Shown: positions 49,276 to 58,661 of the stretch, piece by piece
Layout of the letters: each line of letters starts with the position of its first letter
How positions within the stretch are numbered: position 1 is the first letter of the stretch
Position numbers and translations under genes: made by a program
NCBI GenBank assembly: GCA_004168015.1
Contig: SEYW01000006.1
Span: forward strand, 35,538-99,537
Reading direction: 5' to 3'
Length of the DNA: 64,000 nt
DNA from: Methylolobus aquaticus
GTDB taxonomy: Bacteria > Pseudomonadota > Gammaproteobacteria > Methylococcales > Methylococcaceae
The notes under the pieces: model-generated
Databases searched by the model: none
Told to the model about the DNA's origin: nothing
What the model saw: only the letters and a program-made list of their open reading frames with translations

Positions 49276-50700
49276 ATGCCCGGCCCTGATCTGACGACCG
49301 CCCGATCTGCGCAAACCCGGCCGGCGCCGTCACGCTGGGCCCGCCTGCGTGACGGGATCGCGTGGGGCTCCGTGTTGATCTTCGCGGCATCGGCCTGGCT
49401 CGGCACGACAGTGGCGCATATCGCCCTCGCCGTCGTCGCCCTGATGACGATAATGCAGGGCCCGACCACCTGGCGGCGCCTGGGCCGCGACCCCTTCGTG
49501 CGCCTGTCCGGGGTGTTCCTGGTCTACCTCGCGGCGACGGCCGCCTGGGCGGCGCACCAGCACCCGGAGACCGCTCACGACCAATGGTCGTCATTGTGGC
49601 CCTGGAGCAGTCTCTGGCTGTTCTTCGTGCTGGGCTGGTGGCTGCAGGGCAGTTGGCCGCGGGTCGTGGCCGTGTTGACGGTAGCGCCGCTGGGCCTCGC
49701 CATCAGCGTCATGCACCGCACCGACTGGCACCAGCTGCCCGCCTGGCTGTCGGGCACGCGCTACGAGTTCGGCTACAGCGCTCTGGGGCTGTCGTTTCTG
49801 TGCGTCGTGATCGTACTGGGCATTACCGCAGTGCTTCCCCGACTGGCGCATGCGTCCCATGGGGGCGGCTATCGGCGGCTGCGGCTCTGGTTGGCCATCG
49901 CCGCGATGCTGTTCTTTCTGTTCATCCTGTTCGTCGCGCAATCGCGCGGCGCCTGGCTGAGCCTGCTGCTTGGCTTCGGTGGCCTGGGTCTGGCCGGCCT
50001 GCGCATCCGGGCCGGACGCCCGGCCCGGCATCCGGCCGCGCCGCGGCGCCATCTGCTGGTGCCGCTCGCACTGGGCGTCGCCGCACTCGCCGCCCTGTGG
50101 GGTCTTTTCGGCAATGCACTCGAAGCCCGCTTCGCCAGCGAGGCAGGCTTGCTGCCCCAGGTGGTCAACCCGGACCTGGATCTCGAAAAGCTGCCGTACT
50201 CGAACGGACCGGCGCGGATTCACCTGGCTGTGTGGGGCTTTCGGATGGCCGCGGAACGACCGCTGCTCGGCTGGGGGCCCGGCATGCGCACGACAGCCTA
50301 CCTGGCGGATCATGGCTTTCATGGTGCAGAGAGCCGCTTTCTGAAAGTGATCCGGCATTTCCAGCATCTTCACAACGTCTATGTCGAGATCCTGGTGCGG
50401 TTCGGTGTGGTCGGAGTGGCGTTGTTCGGGAGCGCATTCGTGCTCTTCAGCCGCACCCTGTGGACGCTTTGGCGCGATGCGGTCGTGCCCAACGCCTTCT
50501 TTGCCTTTGCCGCTGTCACGATCGTCATCACCCTGTTCTCGGGACTCTACGAGTTCCGGACCCTGCACACCGACTTTCGCTTCTTCGCGCTGCTGTTCGG
50601 GGCGGCGGTCTACACCTTCGCGCTGCATCGTGCGCCGGCGGCCGATGCCGTGGCGACAGTGGCCGACATCGACCGTCCGGGGTTTCGGCAGACGACATGA
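49276..50700 (+). CDS. O-antigen ligase/polymerase-like membrane protein (Wzy/WaaL)
   Basis: 474 residues with about 10-12 membrane helices. A long periplasmic loop (about 285-370) holds RPLLGWGPG and HLHNVYVEILVRFG, the O-antigen ligase family motif with the conserved His. It is either the polymerase of the glycan repeat or the ligase joining it to an acceptor; sequence does not separate these. The stop overlaps the next start by four bases (ATGA). Confidence 0.82.
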   Translation: MPGPDLTTARSAQTRPAPSRWARLRDGIAWGSVLIFAASAWLGTTVAHIALAVVALMTIMQGPTTWRRLGRDPFVRLSGVFLVYLAATAAWAAHQHPETAHDQWSSLWPWSSLWLFFVLGWWLQGSWPRVVAVLTVAPLGLAISVMHRTDWHQLPAWLSGTRYEFGYSALGLSFLCVVIVLGITAVLPRLAHASHGGGYRRLRLWLAIAAMLFFLFILFVAQSRGAWLSLLLGFGGLGLAGLRIRAGRPARHPAAPRRHLLVPLALGVAALAALWGLFGNALEARFASEAGLLPQVVNPDLDLEKLPYSNGPARIHLAVWGFRMAAERPLLGWGPGMRTTAYLADHGFHGAESRFLKVIRHFQHLHNVYVEILVRFGVVGVALFGSAFVLFSRTLWTLWRDAVVPNAFFAFAAVTIVITLFSGLYEFRTLHTDFRFFALLFGAAVYTFALHRAPAADAVATVADIDRPGFRQTT

Positions 50701-51440
50701 TCATCCGACACACCGCTGACTGGTGGGACAATTTCAAGCGGCGCAAGAATCGCAGCTTGCCCTTCCGTGCCCTGCTTGCGATCCCCCTGCGCGACTGGAG
50801 TGCTACCGATCGCATCGGGGTGTTCCACCATATACCCAAGTGTTCGGGCACCTCGGTCGTCAACGTGCTGGGTCGCTGGTTTCTGCTGAAGGAAGACTAC
50901 CGGGCCTATGTCCAGGGAGACTGGCGCGCGGCGCGGCACGTCGATCTCGGCCGCTTGCGCAACCGGCACTGCCTGACCGGGCATTTCGATTACCAGGGCG
51001 TCTACCTGCGGGACCGCTATCCCGAGATCCTCAGCGACCACCGGTTCCTGCTGTTCACGTTCGTCCGCGACCCCTTGGCGACGAAGTTGTCGCTCTACCG
51101 CTACGAGAAACAGAGCGGCGTGATTGCGGACATGACGCTGGAGGAACATCTGCTGAGCCGCGACAACTACATCGCCAACCGCTTTCCCTGTACGCCCGAG
51201 GATGTCGATGCCGTACTGGAGCGCTACGACTTCATCGGTGTCACCGAACGTATCGATGAATCGCTCGCGAAGCTCGCCCGCCGTGTCCAGCGGGAGCCGG
51301 TGCGGACCCCCCGCCTCAATACGACCGGGAACCAACGCGACGAGCCGACGCCCGGTCCCGCGCTGATCGCCGAATTCAAGCGGCGCAACGAACTCGACTA
51401 CCACATTTACCGGCGCGCGCTCGAGAGGCTAGGCAGTTGA
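50697..51440 (+). CDS. sulfotransferase family protein
   Basis: 247 residues. FHHIPKCSGTSVVNVLG resembles the 5'-phosphosulfate loop and FVRDPLATKLSLYRYEK the 3'-phosphate motif of PAPS-dependent sulfotransferases (the RDP and Ser are in place). In this cluster it would sulfate a sugar of the surface glycan. It has no membrane segment, so it would act on a cytoplasmic, lipid-linked intermediate. Its start overlaps the preceding stop. Substrate and PAPS use are inferred from family only. Confidence 0.8.
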   Translation: MIIRHTADWWDNFKRRKNRSLPFRALLAIPLRDWSATDRIGVFHHIPKCSGTSVVNVLGRWFLLKEDYRAYVQGDWRAARHVDLGRLRNRHCLTGHFDYQGVYLRDRYPEILSDHRFLLFTFVRDPLATKLSLYRYEKQSGVIADMTLEEHLLSRDNYIANRFPCTPEDVDAVLERYDFIGVTERIDESLAKLARRVQREPVRTPRLNTTGNQRDEPTPGPALIAEFKRRNELDYHIYRRALERLGS

Positions 51441-51447
51441 GTAGGCC

Positions 51448-53412
51448 ATGAAGATCGGCTTCGTCGGACATTCCCATCACCAGGTCACGCGTTCCTCGAA
51501 CTTTTTTCTCGAGGTACTGCAACGGATCGGCACGGTCCATTGCCTGTGGGACGACACCTGGCGCGGGGAGAAGGCGACGGATCCATCACCGCTGATCGCC
51601 GATGCCGATCTCGTCGTCGTGTGGCAATCCGTCCGCTATGCGCAGCTGCTGGCCCGGCAGGGCCACCGCAATGTGGTTTACGTACCGATGTACGACGCGT
51701 CCAAGGCCCTGCGGCGCAGCTTCTGGAGCGCGCTAAAGGACATCAAGGTCCTGAACTTTTCCAGTGCACTGCACCAGCGGGTACAGTCGCTCGGCGCCAT
51801 GCAGTCGGCATACTTTCAGTACTTTCCGGATCCGGCCGCCCACGCTCCGGTGACCGACTTCACGACCCTCCGAGCGTTCTTCTGGCAGCGCCAACAACGC
51901 CCGTCATGGGATGACGTCCGTGGCTTGATGCCGCCTGGACGCTTCACCTCGGTGCACCTGCATCAGGCCGTGGATCCCGGCGTGCCCCCCCCGCAGCCGC
52001 CGTCTGCATCGGACCGTGAGGCTTTCACGCTCGACGTGACGCAATGGCTGCCGGAGCGCAGCGAGCTTCTGCGCCGGCTGGCCTCATCGAACGTGTACTT
52101 CGCACCGCGGCTCGACGAGGGCATCGGCCTCGCGTTTCTGGAGGCCATGGCGATGGGCATGGCCGTCTGTGCCCACGACCGCCCCACGCACAACGAATAC
52201 ATCGTGGACGGCGTGAATGGCTTTCTGTACCGGCTGGGCGAGACGCGCCACCCCGACTGGTCGCGGGCGGAGTCGATCGGGCGGCGGGCCCGCACGATGG
52301 TCGAGGAAGGCTATGCGCGCTGGCAGCTGGATCAGGCGCGGTTGGTCGACTTCCTGACCGATCCCAAACCCAGCCGGCGGGCGCTCAATTATGCTCATCG
52401 CGATACCGCGACCGAGTTGCCGGCGGACGCCGACGAGCGCCCTGTACCGCCGCTGCTGACAGGCACCTCCGGGCGACGCGAAGGCGGGCGCCGGATCGCG
52501 GGCACGACGGCAGCGGAGCCCGCGCCCCTCGTCACGATCGCCACGGTCGTCCGGAACGCGCCGGATGAACTGGCATCGACACTGGACAGCGTCCTGGCCC
52601 AGCGCTATCCCGCCAGGGAGGTGATCGTCATCGACGGCGCATCCGACGCCGCGACCTTGCGGGTGATCGAGCGTTACGACCACCGGGTGGACTATTGGCT
52701 GTCCGAGCCGGATCGCGGGCCTTACGATGCCATGAACAAGGCTGCCGACCTTGCCCGCGGGCGCTGGGTACTCTATATCAATGCCGGCGACTCGCTCGCC
52801 GACGGCGATGCGCTGGGGCGACTCCTCGCCCATGCGCCGACGGATGCCGACTTCATCGCGGCTCACCACAGCTACATCGCGCCGGACGGAACGGAAGAGA
52901 TACACCGCTGCCGGGCGTTCGAGCACACCTACCGCCAGTTGCTCGACGGCGCCACCGACGGGGCCTGGCTGGGTGGAATTCCCGGCCACCAATCCCTGCT
53001 GACCCGCACCGAATTGATACGGCAACACCGTTATGACCTCGCCTTCCGGATTGCCGCCGATCACGACTTCCTGTTCCGTATGGCACAACGGGGCGCCACG
53101 GTATGGGTCGAGCCGGTGATTCTGTCGCAGTATGTCGGCGGCGGTCTGTCCTGGCAGCACCTGTTCGAGTGCCTGGCCGAATGGCGCCGCATCGCGCTGC
53201 GCTTCACCGAACATCCGGACCGGGTCGAGCGACGGTTTCGAACGCTGAACGCCCACATGGTTCGTCATCTGCGACGGATGGGTCCCTTCGATTGGCGGCG
53301 CGAACCGGCGCGCAGCCACCCCTGGCTGGCCCTCGCCGCCGAAGCCGAGTTTCGCGCCCGTTCGCTGGTGGATCGGGCGGACGCCCTGTACGCCGGACTT
53401 CGAGCCCGCTGA
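51448..53412 (+). CDS. two-domain glycosyltransferase (GT4-like plus GT2)
   Basis: 654 residues. The N-terminal half (about 1-330) is a GT-B-like transferase with APRLDEGIGLAFLEAMAMGMAVCAHD and EYIVDGVNGFLY typical of GT4-like enzymes. After a Gly/Arg/Ala linker (about 330-355), the C-terminal half (about 358-640) is a GT2 domain with VTIATVVRNAPDEL, IVIDGASD and YINAGDSLADGD. One polypeptide may add two successive sugars. It follows the sulfotransferase by seven bases. Confidence 0.86.
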   Translation: MKIGFVGHSHHQVTRSSNFFLEVLQRIGTVHCLWDDTWRGEKATDPSPLIADADLVVVWQSVRYAQLLARQGHRNVVYVPMYDASKALRRSFWSALKDIKVLNFSSALHQRVQSLGAMQSAYFQYFPDPAAHAPVTDFTTLRAFFWQRQQRPSWDDVRGLMPPGRFTSVHLHQAVDPGVPPPQPPSASDREAFTLDVTQWLPERSELLRRLASSNVYFAPRLDEGIGLAFLEAMAMGMAVCAHDRPTHNEYIVDGVNGFLYRLGETRHPDWSRAESIGRRARTMVEEGYARWQLDQARLVDFLTDPKPSRRALNYAHRDTATELPADADERPVPPLLTGTSGRREGGRRIAGTTAAEPAPLVTIATVVRNAPDELASTLDSVLAQRYPAREVIVIDGASDAATLRVIERYDHRVDYWLSEPDRGPYDAMNKAADLARGRWVLYINAGDSLADGDALGRLLAHAPTDADFIAAHHSYIAPDGTEEIHRCRAFEHTYRQLLDGATDGAWLGGIPGHQSLLTRTELIRQHRYDLAFRIAADHDFLFRMAQRGATVWVEPVILSQYVGGGLSWQHLFECLAEWRRIALRFTEHPDRVERRFRTLNAHMVRHLRRMGPFDWRREPARSHPWLALAAEAEFRARSLVDRADALYAGLRAR

Positions 53413-53426
53413 GTTTCCTCCGCGCC

Positions 53427-54338
53427 ATGCCGCAGCCCACTGTGAAAATCTCCCTCGTCACCGCCGTGCGGAATGCCATGCCGTGGGTTCCGGAAACGGT
53501 CCGCTCGGTCGTCACGCAGGACTACCCGGGCCTCGAATACATCGTGATCGACGGAGCCTCGACCGATGGCACGCTCGACTATCTAAAGTCCCAGGCCCGA
53601 CATTTCAGTGTCTTGCGCAGCGAGGCCGATGACGGGCAATACGCGGCGATCGCCAAAGGCATGGCCTGCGCGAGCGGCGACGTCCTCGGCTGGATCAATG
53701 GCGACGACGTCCTGATGCCATGGACCCTGCGCGTCGTCGCCAGGATCTTCGAGGAGTTCCCGGAAGTGGACTGGATCTCGGGTCTGCCCGCCTATCTCAA
53801 CACGGCCTCGGAATGCTACCTCGTGTCCCCTGTCGCCGCATCGTACCCACGGCGCTACATTGCCAACGGCTGGTTCCGCGAGGGGCTGCTCGGTTATCTG
53901 ATGCAGGAAACGATGTTCTGGCGGCGCAGCCTGTGGGAGCGCGCCGGCGGCCTGGATCTACGGTGGCGCTGGGCCGGCGATTTCGATCTGTGGGTCCGCT
54001 TCGCGGCGCTGGCCGAGCTGACGGCCGTCGCGACTCCACTCGCGGCATTTCGTATCCGCGGCGAGGAGAACCGGTCGCGCCAGGGCTCCGACTATCGCGA
54101 CGAAGTGGCTAGGCGCTGCGCCTCGCTGCCCGCTCCGCCAGCCAGCTGGCGGCTGGCAAGCCGGCTCGGCAAGGCGGGCGAAGCCCTGCTCCGGAGCGCA
54201 CTCTGGTCCCGCACACCGGTCGTCGCGCATTCACTCGTCGGCGACCGCTGGCGCCTGCTGCGCACCCGCCGACCGGTCTCGCGCAACGACCTGCCACGCC
54301 TGTTGCTGGAACATGCCTTGAGAAACCGCCATGACTGA
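53427..54338 (+). CDS. family 2 glycosyltransferase
   Basis: 303 residues from MPQPTVKISLVTAVRNAMPW. The GT-A fold is shown by YIVIDGASTDGTLDYL and the metal-binding segment GWINGDDVLMPW. The C-terminus overlaps the next start by eight bases. It probably transfers one sugar of the repeat unit; donor and linkage are unknown. Confidence 0.87.
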   Translation: MPQPTVKISLVTAVRNAMPWVPETVRSVVTQDYPGLEYIVIDGASTDGTLDYLKSQARHFSVLRSEADDGQYAAIAKGMACASGDVLGWINGDDVLMPWTLRVVARIFEEFPEVDWISGLPAYLNTASECYLVSPVAASYPRRYIANGWFREGLLGYLMQETMFWRRSLWERAGGLDLRWRWAGDFDLWVRFAALAELTAVATPLAAFRIRGEENRSRQGSDYRDEVARRCASLPAPPASWRLASRLGKAGEALLRSALWSRTPVVAHSLVGDRWRLLRTRRPVSRNDLPRLLLEHALRNRHD

Positions 54339-55170
54339 TGCGACCGCCCAACCGGGCAGTCCCTTCCCAACGGAGACCATCACCGGGTATCCGTTTTCGA
54401 CGGCAACCCTGGACGAAACGATCGCCCTGCTCACGAGCTGGCTGCGACCGTTGTCATCCGGCCGACCCAGTCCACGCCCGGCGCGCTACTTCGTCTGCGC
54501 GAATCCGCACTCTCTGGAAGTGGCACGTCAGGACACGCTATTGCATGACGCCATCATGGCCGCAGATCTCGTCACACCGGATGGCGCCGGCATCGTGCTC
54601 GCTTCGCGCCTGCTTGAAGCGCGAATTCCCGAGCGGGTATGCGGCCCCGATCTGTTTCCCGGTTTCTGTGCGCACTTGAACGCAGCGCGCCCCGGAACCC
54701 GGATGTTTTTTCTCGGCTCGACCGAGGAGAATCTGACCGAGCTGGAACAGCGCTTCCGTGTCGACTATCCCGCCTTGGACTTCTGCGGTTCCTTGTCGCC
54801 CCCGTTTCGCGCCGAGTTCTCGGCGGCCGAGGATGCCGCCCTGATCGACCGGGTGAACGCTTCGAACGCCGAGATCCTGTGGCTGGGGCTCGGTGCACCG
54901 AAGCAGGAAAAATGGGCCTACCGCCACCGTGACCGGCTGCAGGTCGATCTGATCGGCCCGATCGGAGGGGCGTTCGACTGGTATACGGGCCGCATCGCGT
55001 TGCCCCCGCTGTGGATGCAGCGCGCGGGCCTGCAATGGTTGCACCGTCTGGCTCAGGAGCCGCGCCGCCTGTGGCGGCGCAACCTCGATTCGCCGATTTT
55101 CCTTGCCCGAGTGCTGGCGCAACGTCTTGGATCATCGCGGCGGCGCGGTGAGCATACGGCCGCGACCTGA
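54331..55170 (+). CDS. WecG/TagA/CpsF-family glycosyltransferase (GT26)
   Basis: 279 residues. CANPHSLEVARQD, DLVTPDGAGIVLASRL, MFFLGSTEENL and LGLGAPKQEKWAYRHRD are GT26 signatures. Members transfer an N-acetylmannosaminuronic acid or similar sugar to a lipid-linked acceptor, often as an early step of repeat-unit assembly. No wecA-like initiating transferase is in the window, so the first sugar must be provided from elsewhere. Confidence 0.89.
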   Translation: MTDATAQPGSPFPTETITGYPFSTATLDETIALLTSWLRPLSSGRPSPRPARYFVCANPHSLEVARQDTLLHDAIMAADLVTPDGAGIVLASRLLEARIPERVCGPDLFPGFCAHLNAARPGTRMFFLGSTEENLTELEQRFRVDYPALDFCGSLSPPFRAEFSAAEDAALIDRVNASNAEILWLGLGAPKQEKWAYRHRDRLQVDLIGPIGGAFDWYTGRIALPPLWMQRAGLQWLHRLAQEPRRLWRRNLDSPIFLARVLAQRLGSSRRRGEHTAAT

Positions 55171-55215
55171 AAACCTGCGCCCCCGCAGCGCCCTCACACT
55201 TTAGCCTGTCACGCC

Positions 55216-56226
55216 ATGACCGAGCCCTGCCCTGTCACCTTCCTGATCGTCACGCCCTCCTTCAATGCGCCCGAGTTTCTCGATGAGACGATCGAGAGCA
55301 TCGTTTCGCAAAGGGGCGATTTCACGATCCGATACCACATCCAGGACGGTGGCTCCACCGATCGGACCCTGGACCTGCTGGCGCTATGGGCCGAGCGGCT
55401 CGCCGCCGAACGCCTCCGGGTCGATCTTCCCCCGCTCCATTTCTCGTGGAAGTCGGAACCGGACCGCTCGATGTACGACGGCATTCAGAAAGGCTTCGAC
55501 GAACTCCTGCGGCGGCAGGTGTCGGACGCGCCGGGGCTGGTGATCATGACCTGGATCAATACCGACGACCTGTTCGCACCGAATGCCTTCCAGACCGTGG
55601 CCCAGTTCCTGCGGGCCAATCCGGAGGAACAATGGGTGACCGGAATTCCCTGCCTGATCCGCGAGGATGGCTGTATTGCCGACACCCGACTGGAGGGTTT
55701 TGGCTATGCCCGGGCCCGTCTCGCGCAGGGCCAGTACGACGGGCGTCAGTTTCCGTTCGTCATGCAGGAAGGCACCTTCTGGACGCGGGAACTGTGGCTT
55801 GCCGCCGGCGGCTTGAACGTGGACCTGCGCCTGTCGGGCGACTGGGATCTGTGGCGACGGATGGCCCGGTTCCAGCGCCTGATCACGGTAAGAGGTGTCC
55901 TGGCCTATCACCGCCGCAGGCCAGGCCAGTTGTCCGGCGACATGGAGCGCTACTGGGTCGAACTGGACCAGTGTCTGTCGGGCGCAGCGCAAGACGCCGG
56001 TTCAGACCGCCAGCTGACGGGCGAACGGCTGGCACTCGAGGGCGCCTGGACCGCGTCCTGGCGAATCAAACAGGAACGCTGGGCCATGTCTCCGTCGCGC
56101 TACCGGCGCGATGGCCTGCTGCACTGTATCAGCGACTGCCTGGTCGAGTCGTGGGGTAAGCACCCCTTGGGGCGGTCGCTGATCCGGCTATACCGCCGCC
56201 TGCGGGGCATCCAGATCGACGACTAG
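55216..56226 (+). CDS. family 2 glycosyltransferase
   Basis: 336 residues. FLIVTPSFNAPEFLDETIESIVSQ and IQDGGSTDRTLDLL open a GT2 domain; TWINTDDLFAPNAF carries the metal motif. It ends the visible polysaccharide cluster, 45 bases after the GT26 gene, and is followed by a hairpin. Donor and linkage are unknown. Confidence 0.87.
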   Translation: MTEPCPVTFLIVTPSFNAPEFLDETIESIVSQRGDFTIRYHIQDGGSTDRTLDLLALWAERLAAERLRVDLPPLHFSWKSEPDRSMYDGIQKGFDELLRRQVSDAPGLVIMTWINTDDLFAPNAFQTVAQFLRANPEEQWVTGIPCLIREDGCIADTRLEGFGYARARLAQGQYDGRQFPFVMQEGTFWTRELWLAAGGLNVDLRLSGDWDLWRRMARFQRLITVRGVLAYHRRRPGQLSGDMERYWVELDQCLSGAAQDAGSDRQLTGERLALEGAWTASWRIKQERWAMSPSRYRRDGLLHCISDCLVESWGKHPLGRSLIRLYRRLRGIQIDD

Positions 56227-56229
56227 GCT

Positions 56230-56256
56230 CCGGTCCGTAGACCTGATGCGGACCGG
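56230..56256. terminator. hairpin between convergent genes
   Basis: CCGGTCCG (56230-56237) pairs with CGGACCGG (56249-56256) across an 11-base loop, between the last glycosyltransferase stop and the convergent HIRAN gene. There is no T tract. Confidence 0.5.
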
Positions 56257-56257
56257 G

Positions 56258-56656
56258 CTACTTCTCCCACTCCACCCGGACCTGTACCCGCTCCCAGGGA
56301 TTGTCGGACGCCCTCAGCGCCTGTATCCGCGCCCGGATCTTCATGCCCCGATCGAGCAGATGCGCAATGACGGGGTTGTCCGTCCGCGGCAGGTGTCCGA
56401 GCTGATGACCGCGCCAGTAGACCTCCACTGCCTTCGGATCGACCGGATTCTCGGGATTCCGGCGCAATTCGAGCAGGGCACCGGGACGCAGCCGGTGCCA
56501 CAGCGCCCGGGCCTCGTAATACTGGAACCCTGCCAGCAGGGACTGCTGCAGGAAGATGCGCTTGCGTGTGCGGAACAGCCAGCGGTTGATCGTCAACCGC
56601 CCGGACGCAAGGGTGAGACGAAGCCACGGTAGAAGACTCAGCAGCCAATGTTTCAT
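56258..56656 (-). CDS. stand-alone HIRAN domain protein
   Basis: 132 residues. A basic, hydrophobic N-terminus (MKHWLLSLLPWLRLTL) is followed by a HIRAN domain (about 38-125) with FQYYEARALWHRL, ELRRNPENPVDPKAVEVYW and QLGHLPRTDNPVIAHLLDRG. HIRAN domains bind single-stranded DNA ends in eukaryotic HLTF. Bacterial single-domain versions are uncharacterised, and membrane anchoring by the N-terminus is possible. It lies 58 bases downstream of the WYL regulator on the same strand. Confidence 0.78.
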   Translation of the reverse strand: MKHWLLSLLPWLRLTLASGRLTINRWLFRTRKRIFLQQSLLAGFQYYEARALWHRLRPGALLELRRNPENPVDPKAVEVYWRGHQLGHLPRTDNPVIAHLLDRGMKIRARIQALRASDNPWERVQVRVEWEK

Positions 56657-56713
56657 CGGTGGATCCTCCGGGATGGTCGGGTCTCACCGAGTGTAAACGA
56701 CTACCGTCTCATA

Positions 56714-57694
56714 TCATGAGACGCCGGAGAAATTTTTCAGCGCAGCCTGCAACCGTTCCGTCACGGCCTGTCGCAGTTCGGGCGGATCGAGCACCTCGAC
56801 CTCCGGAACGTATTTCATAATCTCCATGATCAGCTCGGTCGGATCGCCGTAGGCGACCTTCAGCTCGTAGCGGCCATCCTCGAGCCATCGCGCGTCCCGC
56901 TGCCCGGGCCACACTTCGTCCGCCACCCAGCGTGCGCGCAGGGCGCTGAAACGCAGCACCGCCATGGACCTGGCAGCCCCCGAGAAGATGCCGAACACTT
57001 CGCCGAGCTGCTCGTCGAGATGGCCGCCCGGCAATTCGACTGCGTCGGCCGTCAGCAACCTCGCGTCCGCGATGCGATCCACCGCGAACCGCCGGGAGCC
57101 TTCGCGCAAGTGACACCACGCGTCCAGGTACCAGTTGTCACGATAAAACACGAGCCGGAATGGCGAGAGCTCCCGCTCCAGGCTTTCCTCCTGTGTCCGG
57201 GAACGGTACCGCACCCGCAGCCGGCGGCGCCGCAGCACGGCCTCGGCACACACTGCAAAGCCGTTGGCCGCCAGGCGTTTCGCCCGTCCCACCGAGAGCA
57301 ATCGGATGCGCCTCCCCAATTCCTCCTGACACAATCCGTCCGGGGAAAGCAGCTGGATCAGGCGCCTCTCCAGCGGTGCCAGTAACTCCGCCAACAGGCC
57401 GGGCTGTGTCTGTTCCAACTGCTGGCGGATCGCCAGCAGGGCACGGAGCTCCGCGTCGCCCAGCCAGGGAGAAGACAGCTCGCCCTTGAGGTCCGGTGGC
57501 TGACGATAAGCAAACCCCTGGGCAAAACGGTCGTAGGGTATCGGGTCACCGCTGATATCGCGCAGCTCGGCAATGAGCCGCATGACCGTGGCGCGCGAAC
57601 AGCCCAGCTGCTCCTGTATCCGTGCAGTCGACACCGGTGCGCGCTGTCCGACCAGCAGCCGGTGCAGCGCGATCAGACGTTCATCGTTCGCCAC
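56714..57694 (-). CDS. WYL-domain transcriptional regulator (YafY family)
   Basis: 326 residues. An N-terminal winged helix (about 1-60; LLVGQRAPVSTARIQEQLGCSRATVMRLIAELR) is followed by a WYL domain (about 140-215) with NWYLDAWCHLREGSRRFAVDRI and a C-terminal WCX-like extension. WYL proteins bind ligands such as nucleic-acid fragments or nucleotides and often control defence or DNA-repair genes. Its place directly downstream of xoxJ, same strand, makes it a candidate regulator of xoxF or HIRAN (inference). Confidence 0.86.
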   Translation of the reverse strand: MANDERLIALHRLLVGQRAPVSTARIQEQLGCSRATVMRLIAELRDISGDPIPYDRFAQGFAYRQPPDLKGELSSPWLGDAELRALLAIRQQLEQTQPGLLAELLAPLERRLIQLLSPDGLCQEELGRRIRLLSVGRAKRLAANGFAVCAEAVLRRRRLRVRYRSRTQEESLERELSPFRLVFYRDNWYLDAWCHLREGSRRFAVDRIADARLLTADAVELPGGHLDEQLGEVFGIFSGAARSMAVLRFSALRARWVADEVWPGQRDARWLEDGRYELKVAYGDPTELIMEIMKYVPEVEVLDPPELRQAVTERLQAALKNFSGVS

Positions 57695-57785
57695 GCTCGC
57701 CCCGGTTCGGGCCTGACCGCCGCCGTCTTAATGAACGGGCCGGCGGGTCCGCGCGAAACACGGCGGGGCCGAGGCGCGGCGCCTG

Positions 57786-58661
57786 TCAGCGCCCAGCCGC
57801 CGGCAGGGGGTGGCCTTCCTTGTCGACCAGGGGCACCTTGAACTCCCGGAGCACGGACTCGATATCGGCGGCCTTCTCTTCGATGAACCGGTCCAGTTCC
57901 TGTTTGCGCGCCTTGTCGGGCACCCGCACCCCCATCGAGATCGGGAATACGAACTGCAGTCCCTCCTCGTTGGGCATCGGAATGACCTGGAAGCTGCCCG
58001 GCTTGCTGGCGTGCTGGAGGTAGCCGGCGATCGGCCCCCAGATGATGGCCATGTCGAGTCTTCCGGACTTCATGTCCTCGTTCAGCACCATTGCGGTGTT
58101 CTTGGTCGCGTCCCCGGTCATGGTCTGATAGGGGATCGCGTGATCGACGAAACCGTGATTCAGCAGCCAGGTCGTGGCAGGCGAGTTGTCGAACATCGCC
58201 AGCTTGAGCTTGGCCCGCCTTTCCGCGGGCAGTTTGACGAGATCCTCCGCCGAACGGATATCGTCCCAGCCCCGCTTCGTGGCATAGACGAGGGCATAGG
58301 TCGAGCGGTAATAGGGTTGCGTCGTCGCGGCCATCTCGGCGCCGGTCGGCCAGCCCATCACGACATCGCACTTGTACTCGTCCGAATCCGGCAGCTGTGC
58401 CTTCAGCGTATTGCGGATGAACCCGATGCGCTGCGGAAACCAGGTGTATTCGACGGGCTTGCCCACCGTCTTGCCGAGCAGTTCGGCGATCTTGTTCTCG
58501 AAGCCCTGCCCCTTCCGATCGGTGTAGGGTGGATTGTTGGGATCGGCACAGACCTTGACGGCAGCGCCTTCCCAGGCGCTAGCGGAGACAGTGAGGGACA
58601 ACGCGAGGAGGCCAAACGTTAGGCGGCCCCAAGCCTTGAAGGTGAACAGCATGGCAAGCAA
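57786..58661 (-). CDS. xoxJ: XoxJ-like periplasmic binding protein
   Basis: 291 residues with a signal peptide (about 8-29, ending SASAWEG). An SBP family 3 fold with VKVCADPNNPPYTDRKGQGFENKIAELL. This is the quinoprotein-dehydrogenase-associated binding protein group that includes MoxJ and XoxJ. XoxJ is thought to help mature or activate XoxF in the periplasm. It sits downstream of xoxF in the same direction but beyond a strong terminator, with an intervening gap of about 235 bases. No xoxG cytochrome gene is in view. Confidence 0.85.
   Translation of the reverse strand: MLAMLFTFKAWGRLTFGLLALSLTVSASAWEGAAVKVCADPNNPPYTDRKGQGFENKIAELLGKTVGKPVEYTWFPQRIGFIRNTLKAQLPDSDEYKCDVVMGWPTGAEMAATTQPYYRSTYALVYATKRGWDDIRSAEDLVKLPAERRAKLKLAMFDNSPATTWLLNHGFVDHAIPYQTMTGDATKNTAMVLNEDMKSGRLDMAIIWGPIAGYLQHASKPGSFQVIPMPNEEGLQFVFPISMGVRVPDKARKQELDRFIEEKAADIESVLREFKVPLVDKEGHPLPAAGR

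Noticed and set aside
49362..50696. Long frame running into the sulfotransferase from upstream
   Set aside because: This part is a shifted reading of the ligase/polymerase gene. The sulfotransferase proper starts at the ATGA overlap at 50697.
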